From assembly GCA_048498995.1 (NCBI GenBank), contig JBEHWX010000008.1:32313-96312 (forward strand): a stretch of 64,000 nucleotides of DNA, given 5' to 3'. Numbering within the stretch: the stretch's first letter is position 1; each line of letters opens with the position of its first letter. The translations under genes were made by a program, and so were the position numbers. Origin of the DNA: JBEHWX01 sp048498995 (lineage in GTDB: Bacteria > Bacteroidota > Ignavibacteria > OLB7). Positions 34,042 to 43,900 of the stretch are shown here, piece after piece. The notes below the pieces were generated by a model. The model worked only from the letters and a program-made list of their open reading frames with translations. It searched no databases and had not been told where the DNA came from.

Positions 34042-35285
34042 TCAACCATTTGCCGGGAGCGGAGGCGGCCCTGGTCTGCGGCCGCGACGGAATCGTCCTG
34101 TCGATCCTGCAGGACGAGCTGGATATCTCCCGTTCGACCCCGCCGGGCACCCCCCTTTCCGAGGCGATAGCGCCGGCCTCGCGCCAGAAGTTCACGCGAT
34201 TTCTCGAAGCGCTCCTGGCCGACGGCGTCGCCGAGAACTGGGAGCTGGACGTGTCGCTCGACGGCGAATCGGGCACGCTGCTGTTCGCCGGCGTGGCCAC
34301 CGGCCAGACCATCACGGTGCTGGCGGCGCGGTCGCGCTCGAGCCTGGCACGCACGTACGAGGAGCTGGTGAAGATCAACAACGAACAGACGAACATGCTC
34401 CGCCAGGCGATGAAGGAGCAGGCGGGCGTGGCCCGACGGCGCGCCGAGCAGGACATGGAACTCTACGAGGAACTCTCCCGGCTCAACAACGACCTGGCCA
34501 ACGCCCAGCGGGAGCTGGCCAAGAAGAACGGCGAGCTGGCCCGACTCAACGAGCAGAAGAATCAGTTCCTCGGCATGGCCGCGCACGACATGCGCAACCC
34601 GCTCAGCCTGATCCTGACCTACGCCGACTTCCTCGTCGACGAGGCGGCCGATGCCCTGGATCAGGAGCAGCGCCATTTCATCGACATCATCAAGTCCTCC
34701 AGCCGGTTCATGCTCGGCCTGGTCGACGACCTGCTGGACGTCTCGAAGATCGAGGCCGGCCGACTGGAGCTGGACCTTCAGCCGATCGATCTGGAGGAGC
34801 TGGTGGGCCGGAACGTCACGCTCAACCGGACGCTCGCCGAGGCCAAGCGGATCGAGATCGCGCTGAAGGAGGAGTCCGAGCTCCCGGCCGTGACGCTCGA
34901 CGCCGGCAAGATCGAGCAGGTGCTCAACAACCTGATCGGCAACGCCATCAAGTTCTCGGAGGCCGGGAGCACGATCGATGTCACGCTCGGCCGCGAGGCA
35001 TCCCGCGCGGTGATCGTGATCGCCGATCATGGCCGCGGGATGACGGCCGCGGAACTCGAATCTCTCTTCACACCGTTTTATCAGGGACGCTCCGCCGGCA
35101 CCGGCGGCGAGCGTGGCACCGGTTTGGGACTGGTCATCGTCAAGCGGATCATCGAGGGGCATGGAGGCTCCATACGGGTCGATTCCGCACCCGGAGTCGG
35201 GACGACCGTCACGGTCTCGCTTCCGATCGCCGGCCCCTCCCCGGTCGGCGGACCGACGCGGCACAACACGGAGATACGCCAATGA
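34038..35285 (+). CDS. Soluble histidine kinase coupled to the cobalamin-binding protein
   Basis: A 415-residue cytoplasmic kinase. The start ATG at 34038 overlaps the previous stop (ATGA). Residues 1-112 look like a divergent PAS domain (EAALVCGRDGIVLSILQDEL). Residues 118-175 form a long coiled coil (EELVKINNEQTNML, LNNDLANAQRELAKKNGELA). HisKA has H183 (GMAAHDMRNPLSLILTYADF), followed by HATPase (about 285-400; NLIGNAIKFSEAG, ADHGRGM, GTGLGLVIVKRIIEGHGG). There is no receiver and no membrane segment. The coiled coil is a likely route for passing conformational change, perhaps from the cobalamin protein encoded just upstream. The next gene also overlaps by ATGA at 35282-35285, so the three proteins should be made in similar amounts. 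Confidence 0.9.
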   Translation: MINHLPGAEAALVCGRDGIVLSILQDELDISRSTPPGTPLSEAIAPASRQKFTRFLEALLADGVAENWELDVSLDGESGTLLFAGVATGQTITVLAARSRSSLARTYEELVKINNEQTNMLRQAMKEQAGVARRRAEQDMELYEELSRLNNDLANAQRELAKKNGELARLNEQKNQFLGMAAHDMRNPLSLILTYADFLVDEAADALDQEQRHFIDIIKSSSRFMLGLVDDLLDVSKIEAGRLELDLQPIDLEELVGRNVTLNRTLAEAKRIEIALKEESELPAVTLDAGKIEQVLNNLIGNAIKFSEAGSTIDVTLGREASRAVIVIADHGRGMTAAELESLFTPFYQGRSAGTGGERGTGLGLVIVKRIIEGHGGSIRVDSAPGVGTTVTVSLPIAGPSPVGGPTRHNTEIRQ

Positions 35286-37867
35286 GCATGCAGGAAGCCG
35301 AGGTTCTTCTGGCATCCGGCGCTCCCCCGAGCGCCGATATTCTGGCCGGCGCCCGCAACGGCGCTTCCAAGGACACGCCGAACGGCACGTCCAACGGCAC
35401 GCCGAACGGCGCGTCCAACGGTGTCCCGAACGCGACGCCGAACGGCGCTTCCAACGGCAACGCGGGGCTTCCGCAGGCGCCCGCGGCCGACGGTACAGCC
35501 GGCGGGACAGGCCGCGACCAGGCGACCGCGCACATCCTCGTCGTCGACGACAACCCGGAGATGCTCTACGCGGTATCGCGGATCCTCAGGAGCGCCGGGC
35601 ACGTGGTAGTCGAGGCGCGCACCGGCGCCGAGGCGCTTCGGACCGTGGAGCAGGTCCGCCCGGAGATCGTGCTGCTCGACGTGGTGCTGCCGGATATCGA
35701 CGGCTTCAGCGTCTGCCGCGCCATAAAGCAGGACACGGCCAACCTGGGCATGCACGTGGTGCTGATCTCCGGCGCGCGCACCACGCCGGATCATCAGGCC
35801 GACGGGCTGGAGCTCGGCGCCGACTGGTACATCACCCGCCCGATCGAGCGGCGCGAGCTCCTGGCCCGCGTCCAGGCGATCATCCGACTGCAGCGCGCAG
35901 AGCGGCAGATGCGCGAGTCCGAGCGACTCTGGCGCACCGTCTTCGCCGCGGCCAACGATATCATCCTGGTCGTCGACGAGGAGGGGACGATACGCGCCTG
36001 CAACGAGAAGGGGACGGAGTGTTATGGCCGGACGGAATCGGAGATCGTCGGCACCTCCTACTTCGAGCTTTCGGCCGAGAAGCGGGATGCCGTGCTCGAG
36101 CGGCTGGCCGAGGCGCGCCGTCAGAGCGGGCTGATATTCGAGTCGGAGCATCGCACCCACGGCGACGCGACCTTTCCGGTGGAGGTCTCGGTCCGCCCCT
36201 TCGCGGCCGACGGCCGGACCGAGTTCGTCCTCGTGGTCCGCGACATCACCACGCGCCGCCAGCGGGAGAGCGAGCGGCTCGGGCTGCTGCGCGAGATCGA
36301 ACAGCAGAACCGCCGCATCGGCAACGTGATCGCCAGCGTCCCCGGCATCGTCTGGGAGGGGGAGCTCGATCCCGAACGGGGGATGCGGATCACCTTCATC
36401 AGCGATTACGTCGAGCAGCTGCTCGGCTACCCGAAGAGCCGGTGGATGGACTCTCCGGAGCTGGCGCTGAGCATCGTCGACGCGGGAGATCCGGAGCGGC
36501 TGCGCGCCCTGAGCGAGCGGCTTGAGAACGGCGAGACGATGATCGGCACCGAGGTCCGGCTGCTCGACAGCTCCGGCATCCCCCACTGGATGGAGACGCA
36601 GTCGATCCTGGTGCGGAACGAGGCCGGCGCGCCGATCGCGCTGCGCGGCGTCACGATGGATATCTCCGCGCGGAAGAAGGCCGAGACCGGCCTGCGCTAT
36701 CAGCTCGACTTCAACCGGACGATGATGACGAGCCTGGCCGAGGGGGTCTACGTGATCGATCCGGAGGGGAAGCTCACCTTCGCCAACCCGGCGTTCGTGC
36801 AGATGGTCGGCTGGAAGGTGGAGGAGATCCTCGGCCTCGACGCGCACGACACCATTCACTTTCAGCGGGCCGACGGCACCCGGTATCCCCGCGAGATCTG
36901 TCCGCTGGTGACGGCCACCCGCACCGGTGAAGCGCTGCGAAATCATGAGGATGTTTTTACCCGGAAGGACGGAACTATGTTCCCGGTTCTCTGCTCATCC
37001 TCCCCTATCTTTATGAACGGTCGGATCTCGGGGGCGGTTATCGTCTTCCGCGACATTACCGAGCGCAAGCAGGCGGAGGAAGAGATTCGGAGCTTGAACG
37101 AGACCTTGGAGCGGAGAGTACTGGAACGGACCGCCGAGCTGCAGCGCGCCAACAGCGAGCTGGAGGCCTTCTCCTATTCGGTCTCGCACGACCTGCGCGC
37201 CCCCTTCCGCCACATCGTCGGCTTCGCCGATCTGCTGCAGCGCAAGACCGCCGGCACGCTCGACGACCAGAGCCTTCACTACCTCAGGACGATCTCCCAG
37301 TCGGCCAAATACGCCGGCACGCTGGTCGACAGCCTGCTGTCGTTCTCGCGCATGGCCCGGACCGAGCTCAAGCGGGTCCGCGTCAACCTCAACGATCTGG
37401 TCACCGAGGCGAAGCTCTCGATCAGCGAGGAGATCGGCGACAGCCGGAAGATAGAATGGAGCATCGGCGCGCTCCCGCCGGCCGAGGTCGATCCGCTGAT
37501 GTTCCGCCTGGTGCTGCAGAACCTGATATCCAACGCGGTCAAATACACCCGCAAACAGGATGTCGCCCGCATCGAGATCGGCGCCGTCGGCAACGAGACC
37601 GAGACGATCTACTTCGTCCGCGACAACGGCGTCGGCTTCGATATGCGCTACGTCAGCAAACTGTTCGGCGTTTTCCAACGTCTGCACAGAAGCGAAGATT
37701 TCGAGGGAACCGGCATCGGCCTTGCAAATGTTCAGCGCATTGTCCAGCGCCATGGGGGCCGGGTCTGGGCCGAAGGGATTATCGACGAGGGGGCTACGTT
37801 TTATTTCTCACTCCCCAAGATCACACAGGAAGGCATCGATGGAGCTCAAGCGCATACTGCTGGTTGA
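35282..37867 (+). CDS. Receiver-PAS-histidine kinase hybrid (Cph1-like transmitter)
   Basis: An 861-residue soluble protein. Residues 25-60 are an NG-rich linker from 12-bp duplications (TPNGTSNG units). Receiver about 85-200 with D133 (EIVLLDVVLPDIDG). Three PAS domains at about 212-335, 340-460 and 470-590. HisKA with H636 (EAFSYSVSHDLRAPFRHI), the subtype found in cyanobacterial phytochrome Cph1 and related kinases. HATPase about 735-850 (NLISNAVKYTRK, RDNGVGFDMRY, FEGTGIGLANVQRIVQRHGG). The receiver-first order means it can accept phosphate from another kinase, such as the one encoded immediately upstream, and then pass a signal on. The stop overlaps the start of the response-regulator gene by 29 bp. 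This kinase/regulator pairing is the same as Cph1/Rcp1, but no phytochrome GAF-PHY domains are present. Confidence 0.9.
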   Translation: MSMQEAEVLLASGAPPSADILAGARNGASKDTPNGTSNGTPNGASNGVPNATPNGASNGNAGLPQAPAADGTAGGTGRDQATAHILVVDDNPEMLYAVSRILRSAGHVVVEARTGAEALRTVEQVRPEIVLLDVVLPDIDGFSVCRAIKQDTANLGMHVVLISGARTTPDHQADGLELGADWYITRPIERRELLARVQAIIRLQRAERQMRESERLWRTVFAAANDIILVVDEEGTIRACNEKGTECYGRTESEIVGTSYFELSAEKRDAVLERLAEARRQSGLIFESEHRTHGDATFPVEVSVRPFAADGRTEFVLVVRDITTRRQRESERLGLLREIEQQNRRIGNVIASVPGIVWEGELDPERGMRITFISDYVEQLLGYPKSRWMDSPELALSIVDAGDPERLRALSERLENGETMIGTEVRLLDSSGIPHWMETQSILVRNEAGAPIALRGVTMDISARKKAETGLRYQLDFNRTMMTSLAEGVYVIDPEGKLTFANPAFVQMVGWKVEEILGLDAHDTIHFQRADGTRYPREICPLVTATRTGEALRNHEDVFTRKDGTMFPVLCSSSPIFMNGRISGAVIVFRDITERKQAEEEIRSLNETLERRVLERTAELQRANSELEAFSYSVSHDLRAPFRHIVGFADLLQRKTAGTLDDQSLHYLRTISQSAKYAGTLVDSLLSFSRMARTELKRVRVNLNDLVTEAKLSISEEIGDSRKIEWSIGALPPAEVDPLMFRLVLQNLISNAVKYTRKQDVARIEIGAVGNETETIYFVRDNGVGFDMRYVSKLFGVFQRLHRSEDFEGTGIGLANVQRIVQRHGGRVWAEGIIDEGATFYFSLPKITQEGIDGAQAHTAG

Positions 37868-38291
37868 GGACAACCCGAACGACATCGAGCTGACGCTTGC
37901 CGCGCTGGCGGAGAACCGTTTGGCCAATGAAGTTGTTGTGGTCAGGGACGGGGAGGAAGCTCTCGACTATCTCTACCGGCGCGGCATCTTCAAGATGCGC
38001 ACCGAGGGGTATCCGGCCGTCGTGCTGCTGGATCTGAAGCTGCCGAAGCTGGACGGGCTGGAAGTGCTCGAACAGATCAAGGCCGACGAGAAGCTCCGGA
38101 GCATGCCGGTGGTGATGCTCACCTCCTCCCGCGAGGAACAGGACCTGGTCAGATCCTACAAGCTCGGCGTCAATGCCTACGTGGTCAAGCCGGTCGACTT
38201 CTATGAATTCGTCGAGGCGATCAAGGAGCTCGGGCTCTTCTGGGCGGTGATCAATCAGCCGCCCCCCGGCAGCGTCCCTCCCCGGAACTGA
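37839..38291 (+). CDS. Rcp1-like single-domain response regulator
   Basis: A 150-residue stand-alone receiver with phosphoacceptor D65 (PAVVLLDLKLPKLDG), acidic pocket ED10-11 (LLVEDNPND), conserved Thr/Ser in VVMLTSSREEQD and Lys in YVVKPVDFYEF. The pattern NPND-x-ELTLAAL and VVVRDGEEALDYLYRRG is characteristic of the Rcp1 family, the partners of phytochrome-type kinases. No DNA-binding domain is present, so output is by protein interaction or as a phosphate shuttle. The start lies inside the end of the preceding kinase gene (29-bp overlap). The longer upstream frame was rejected because it translates the kinase gene out of frame. It closes the five-gene operon. Confidence 0.93.
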   Translation: MELKRILLVEDNPNDIELTLAALAENRLANEVVVVRDGEEALDYLYRRGIFKMRTEGYPAVVLLDLKLPKLDGLEVLEQIKADEKLRSMPVVMLTSSREEQDLVRSYKLGVNAYVVKPVDFYEFVEAIKELGLFWAVINQPPPGSVPPRN

Positions 38292-38775
38292 CCGGAGCGC
38301 TCCGGCGCAACGTCGCCGCCAGTGGGCGCGCGGCTCCCGGCCTCGTCGTTCGACGCTCTCCCCCGGCTCCGGCCGGGCGTGGGGATCGGAGCGATCGACC
38401 GGCCGGCGGTCACGGCGCTTCGTTTGCGGCGACTCGGTATGCGGCGGCCCGCTATGCGGCCCGGTATGCGGCCGCCGACGCCGGGCCCACGTGACGGATG
38501 CATGACGGAGCGGTGGGTGTGCCGGCCCCTGGCCGTGGACGCGCCATCATGCCACGCGGGATGACGGATCGGTCGAGGCGATGGTCTCCAGGCGGATCCC
38601 CTCCGCGCATCGCGTCAGCGCATCGCGTCAGCGCATCGCGTCAGCGCATCGCGTCAGCGCGTCGCGTCAGCGCATCGCGTCAGCGCGTCGCGTCAGCGCG
38701 TCGCGTCCACGCATCGCGTCCACGCGCCGGCGAGTGTAGAGGACGATCAGCTTACGATTACTTGCTCAGCTGCTT
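38292..38775. other. Intergenic stretch with a 13-bp tandem array
   Basis: No credible gene. GC-rich; around 38440-38480 GGTATGCGGC-type words recur. The array at 38606-38728 is described separately. Confidence 0.6.
38606..38728. repeat. 13-bp tandem repeat array (CGCATCGCGTCAG), about 9 units
   Basis: CGCATCGCGTCAG repeats with a strict 13-bp period; some units read CGCGTCGCGTCAG and the last ones CGCATCGCGTCCA. It lies 50-170 nt before the start of the next kinase gene, so it falls in that gene's promoter or leader region. Confidence 0.9.
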
Positions 38776-40698
38776 ATGAAGACGCTTCGAATTCTGTTGC
38801 TGGAGGACAGCCCGATCGATGCAGAGCTCACCCTGAGCACGCTCGCCGAGGCCCGCATTCCCTTTACCGTCCATCGCGTCGAGACGCGGGAAGAGTTCAT
38901 TGCCGCCGTCGAGGATGACGGGTTCGACCTGATCCTCGCCGACTTCGCCCTCCCCTCCTTCGATGGCATCAGCGCGCTGGAGATCGCCCGCGAGCGCCGC
39001 CCCGAGCTCCCCTTCATCTTCGTCTCCGGCACCCTCGGCGAGGAGCTGGCCATCGACATGCTCAAGAGCGGCGCCACCGACTACGTGCTCAAGCAGCGCC
39101 TGGCGCGCCTGGCACCGGCGGTCGAGCGCGCCTCCCGCGAGAGCATCGAGCGCCGCGAGCTTCAGCGCGCCGAACGGGATCTCCGGCGCACCGAACAGAC
39201 CCTTCACATGCTGATCGAGAGCGTCCACGACTACGCCATCATCATGCTCGACCCCGAGGGGCGCGTCGTCTCCTGGAACAGCGGCGCCAAACGGATCCTC
39301 GGCTACGAGGACGCCGAGATCATTGGCCGGGAGTTCTCCACCTTCTTCACCGAGGAGGATGTCGCCGACGGATGCCCGCGACGCGAGCTGGAGCTGGCCG
39401 CGGCCACCGGCCGCGCCGAGGAGGACCGATGGCACGTCGGAAAAGGAGGCAAGACCTTCTGGGCCTCCGGCGTGCTCACCCCGATGCTCGACGAGGAAGG
39501 GCACCTGGTGGGCTACGCCAAGGTGATGCGCGACATCACCGACCGCCGGATGGCCGAGGTGGAGCTGCTGAGCGCCAAGGAGTCGGCCGAGGCGGCCAAC
39601 CGCGCCAAGGATCAGTTCCTGGCCGTGCTCAGCCACGAGCTCCGCACCCCGCTCACCCCGGTGCTCGCCACCGTCCATGCCCTGGAGGATCAGCCGGACC
39701 TGAACGAGGAGAGCCGCTTCCTGATCGAGATCATCCATCGGAACATCGAGCTGGAGGCGCGCCTGATCGACGACCTGCTCGACCTGACCCGCATCTCGAA
39801 GGGAAAGCTCCAGTTGAATCTCGAAACCATCGACGCACATCAGCTCCTCCGTCAGGTGGTCTACGACTGCGCATCCGATGTCCGGTCCAAGGAGCTCGAT
39901 CTGGTGGTGGAGCTCACCGCGCGGCATTACATGGTGCGCGCGGATTCAGCGCGGCTCCAGCAGGTGCTCTGGAACCTGATCAAGAACGCCATCAAATTCA
40001 CGCCTGAGCGGGGGATCGTCAGCATCAGAACGCGCGACGACGGACGTGGCCATCTTCTGGTCGAGGTGCGCGATACCGGCATCGGCATCGACATGGAGGT
40101 GCTTCCGCGCATCTTCGAGGCCTTCGAGCAGGGGGAGCGCACGATCACACGACGCTACGGCGGGCTCGGACTCGGGCTGGCCATCAGCAAGGCGATCATC
40201 GACATGCACGGCGGCAATCTCTCGGCCGTCAGCGACGGCAAGGATCACGGCGCCACCTTCCTGATCGAGCTGGCCACCGACCCGAGCGCCGAGGATATCG
40301 GCTGCAACGGCGTCGGAGAAATCGTCGACGAGCTCCCGAAGAAGAACATCCGCATCCTCCTGGTCGACGACCACGAGGATACCGGCAAGGTGATGAAGCT
40401 TCTGCTGGAGCGCGAGGGGTACGATATCCGAATGGCCAACAACGTGGCCAGCGCCATCAAGGCGGTCGAGGGGGAAGAGTTCGATCTGCTGATCAGCGAC
40501 ATCGGCCTGCCGGACGGCACCGGCATCGACCTGATTCATCATATCCGACAGCATAGAAAGATCCCCGGCATCGCCCTGAGCGGCTTCGGCATGGAGGACG
40601 ACATCCGCCGAAGCAAGGAGGCCGGCTTCATCGAGCATCTGACCAAGCCGGTGAGCTTCCAGCGGCTCCACGGCGTTATCCGCGAGATCATCTCCTGA
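38776..40698 (+). CDS. Receiver-PAS-histidine kinase-receiver protein
   Basis: A 640-residue soluble protein. An N-terminal receiver (1-120) with D56 (DLILADFALPSFDG) is followed by PAS (140-262; HDYAIIMLDPEGRVVSWNSGA), HisKA with H287 (VLSHELRTPLTPVLATVHAL), HATPase (390-500; NLIKNAIKFTPERG, GLGLGLAISKAIIDMHGG), and a C-terminal receiver (525-640) with D575 (FDLLISDIGLPDGTG). With receivers at both ends it can act as a hub in a phosphorelay. Its kinase-receiver half is nearly the same as those of the proteins encoded at 27836 and 40903. The ATG at 38776 fits the family N-terminus (MKTLRILLLEDSPIDAELTL). Confidence 0.92.
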   Translation: MKTLRILLLEDSPIDAELTLSTLAEARIPFTVHRVETREEFIAAVEDDGFDLILADFALPSFDGISALEIARERRPELPFIFVSGTLGEELAIDMLKSGATDYVLKQRLARLAPAVERASRESIERRELQRAERDLRRTEQTLHMLIESVHDYAIIMLDPEGRVVSWNSGAKRILGYEDAEIIGREFSTFFTEEDVADGCPRRELELAAATGRAEEDRWHVGKGGKTFWASGVLTPMLDEEGHLVGYAKVMRDITDRRMAEVELLSAKESAEAANRAKDQFLAVLSHELRTPLTPVLATVHALEDQPDLNEESRFLIEIIHRNIELEARLIDDLLDLTRISKGKLQLNLETIDAHQLLRQVVYDCASDVRSKELDLVVELTARHYMVRADSARLQQVLWNLIKNAIKFTPERGIVSIRTRDDGRGHLLVEVRDTGIGIDMEVLPRIFEAFEQGERTITRRYGGLGLGLAISKAIIDMHGGNLSAVSDGKDHGATFLIELATDPSAEDIGCNGVGEIVDELPKKNIRILLVDDHEDTGKVMKLLLEREGYDIRMANNVASAIKAVEGEEFDLLISDIGLPDGTGIDLIHHIRQHRKIPGIALSGFGMEDDIRRSKEAGFIEHLTKPVSFQRLHGVIREIIS

Positions 40699-40902
40699 TC
40701 GATCGCTCCCTTCCGGAGGCACCTCCCCGCCTCCCGCGTCCCGGCTGTCCCCCTCTCCCCGGCCGGCGGCGCTCTCCCCCCCCATCATCGACTCCGGCCC
40801 CGCCCAGCGCGGCGGACGCGGCGCTCGTGTCCGGGATGTATGCGTCCTTCTCGGCATGATGGCATGTCGCCCGCCAGTCGGCGCATACCGTTCTGAACGC
40901 GG

Positions 40903-43900
40903 TTGCCGGCCCTCCGCGCCTCGCACGCTATTTGCATCCTTCCCACCAGCAGCTTCCTTCGGCCGGCCGCGGCCCAATCGTCAATCGAGAAGAGTGTGTA
41001 CATAGATCAACGACATCTGCTCGTCGTGGTGGAGGAATCGTGGGCTCCGACCGCGCGGCGACTCCTTGCTCCCATCGCCGCCGAGCTCGGGCTCCGTCTG
41101 GTCCATGCCGGCGATCGTGAAGCCGAGACCGACGCCCCCGTACTGATCGTGATCGCCGGGGCTCCGGCCCGCGTTGTCGCCGCCGCCAGGGGCCTCGCCT
41201 CCCGCTACCCGACGATTCGCCAGATCCTTCTCCCGCGCGACGCGCCCGACGATGCCGCGGATGATTCCGTCGCGGATGATTCCGTCGCGGATGATTCCGT
41301 CGCGGATGATTCCGTCGCGGACGCTCCGGCCATGAACGATGCGGCCATGAACGATGCGGCCATGAACGATGCGGCCATGAACGATGCGGCCATGAACGAT
41401 GCGGCCAGGGGGGATATCGATGAGATGATCGCCGCGCTGCCGCGCCCGGACCGTCGATGGGTGGTGCGCGAGAGGGAGCTGGAGATGCTTCCCCATCTGA
41501 TCCGCGCCGCCGTCGCCGGGATGCGCGCCGAGTCCGGATCGCTCCCCGCGACCGCCGCCGATCCACGCGCGCCATCCCCCGAAGCCTCCACCGACATCCC
41601 CCTCGAGGCATCCCACGCGGAGGGGAACGCGCGGGCGCGAAGGGGCTCGGAGAAGGAGCTGCTCGACGCTCTTCTCGACGCCGGCGCCGACGCGCTGGTG
41701 GCGATCGACACCTCGGGACGCGTCACCGCCTGGAATCTCGGCGCGGAGCGGCTCTTCGGAGCGCCCGCCGCCGACGCGCTCGGCGCGCCGCTGGACCGGC
41801 TCCTGCGCAACGGTCCGCTCGACGAGTTGATGGAGCGCATCCGGGAAGCGTCCGGCGGCGGCCCCTTCTCCCTGCGGACCCACGACGCCGGCGGACGCGA
41901 GCTCGTCACCCAGGTGAGCGTGACCCAGGTCTGCGCCGGCGACACCGAGATCGGCCTGGTGATGATCGTCCGCGACGTCACCGATCAGCTCCGGTTCGAG
42001 GAGCGGCTGATCGAGTCGGAGCGGCGATTCCGTCAGATCTCGGAGAACATCCGGGAGGTCTTCTGGATCCGCGATCCCCATTCCGGCGCGGTGCTCTTCG
42101 CCGGCGCCGCCTACGAGAGCATCTGGGGGCGTCCGGTGCAGAGCCTGTATCTGAGCCCCAGCTCCTTTCTCGATCAGATCGTTCCGGAGGATCGTCCCGG
42201 CGTCGAGGAGGCGCTCGCGCGCCAGGAACGAGGGGAGCATACCGAGACCGAGTATCGGATCGTACGTCCGGACGGCACGGCGCGCTGGATCTCCGACCGT
42301 GGATTCCCGATCGCCGACGCGAGCGGCGGGATCTACCGCGTGGTCGGCGTGGCCGAGGATATCACCGAGCGGCGGCAGCTGCTCGGCCGCCTGAAGGCGC
42401 ATCACGGCGTGACCGCCGCGCTGGCCGAGGCCGGCGATCTTGCCGTGGCGGCGCCGGCGATCCTGGAGGCGATCTGCGCCAAGCTCGGCTGGAGGATCGG
42501 CATTCTCTGGAAGCGGGACCGGAAGGAGGATCGCCTCCGCTGCGTCACCTGCTGGGGCGTCTCCGACGAGAGTACCTTCCTCGAAAGCACCCGACACGCA
42601 GCCTTTGCCGCCGGCGAGGGATTGCCGGGGATGGTCTGGCGGCGGCGCGCGCCGATCTGGATCGAGAACCTCGGCGGTGCCCCGGACACTCCCCGCATCG
42701 AGGCCGCGGCCGACGCCGGCCTGCGCACCGCCGTCGCCTTCCCGATCCTCCGCGGCGATGAGCTGCTCGGGGTGATGGAGTTCTACGCCGATGAGCTCCA
42801 TCCGAGGGAGCCGGAGACGCTCCGGACGATGGGAGCCTTCAGCAGCCAGATCGGAGAGTTCATCGTGCGCCGACGCGCCGAGGCCGCGCGTGCCCGGAGC
42901 GACGCCCGCTTCCGCATCCTGGCCGAGACCGCCTTCGACGCGATCATCACCATCGAGGCCGACGGCACCATCCGCTACCTGAACCCGGCCGCCGAGAAGA
43001 TCTTCGGCCACCCGCCGGACATGCTGATCGGCACCTCGCTCGCGCGGCTGATGCCGGAGTACCGGCGGGCGCTCGACGGCGGACACGCGGAGCTGGCCGC
43101 GCGCGCCGGCGACGACGCCACCGTGCCGGTGGAGGTCTCCTTCGGCGAGTTCCTCGACGACGGACGCCGGATGTTCACCGGCATCGTCAGGGATATCTCG
43201 GAGCGGCGCGCCGCCGAGAGGGAGCGCCGCGCGCTGCTCGAGCGGGAGCAGCTGGCGCTCGAGCAGTCGGAGACCGCCCGCGCCCGTCTCGGATTCCTGG
43301 CCGAGGCGAGCGACGTTCTCTCCGGCACGCTCGACGTGGACACCATCCTGACCCGGCTGGCCAGGCTGGCCGTTCCCGGCATCGCCGACTGGTGTGCCGT
43401 GGATCTGCTGGACGAATCCGGCGAGCTCCGGCGTCTGGCGCTCGGCCATGTCGATCCGGAGAAGGTCGAGCTGGCGCGGAGGCTTCATCGCCAGTTTCCC
43501 CCGACGCCCGACGCATCGGGCGGGCTGATGAAGGTGCTCCGCACCGGCGTCTCGGAGTTCGTGCCGGTGGTCGTCCCGGAGATGCTCGAGGCCGTCGCGC
43601 GCGACGCGACTCACCTGGAGCTGCTGCGCGCCATCGGCTTCAGCTCGGCGATGATCATCCCGCTGATCGCCCACGGTCGGACGCTCGGCGCCATCTCCTT
43701 CGTCAACTCCGATCCCGACCGGCACTTCGACCGGAACGATCTGACGCTCGCCGAGGATCTGGCGCGCCGCGCCGCGCTCGCGGTGGACAACGCCCTGCTC
43801 TACCATCAGGTCGGCGCGCAGCGCGAATGGCTGGAGGTAACCCTCGCCAGCATCGGCGACGCGGTGATCGCCACCGATACCGAGGGGCGCATCACCTTCA

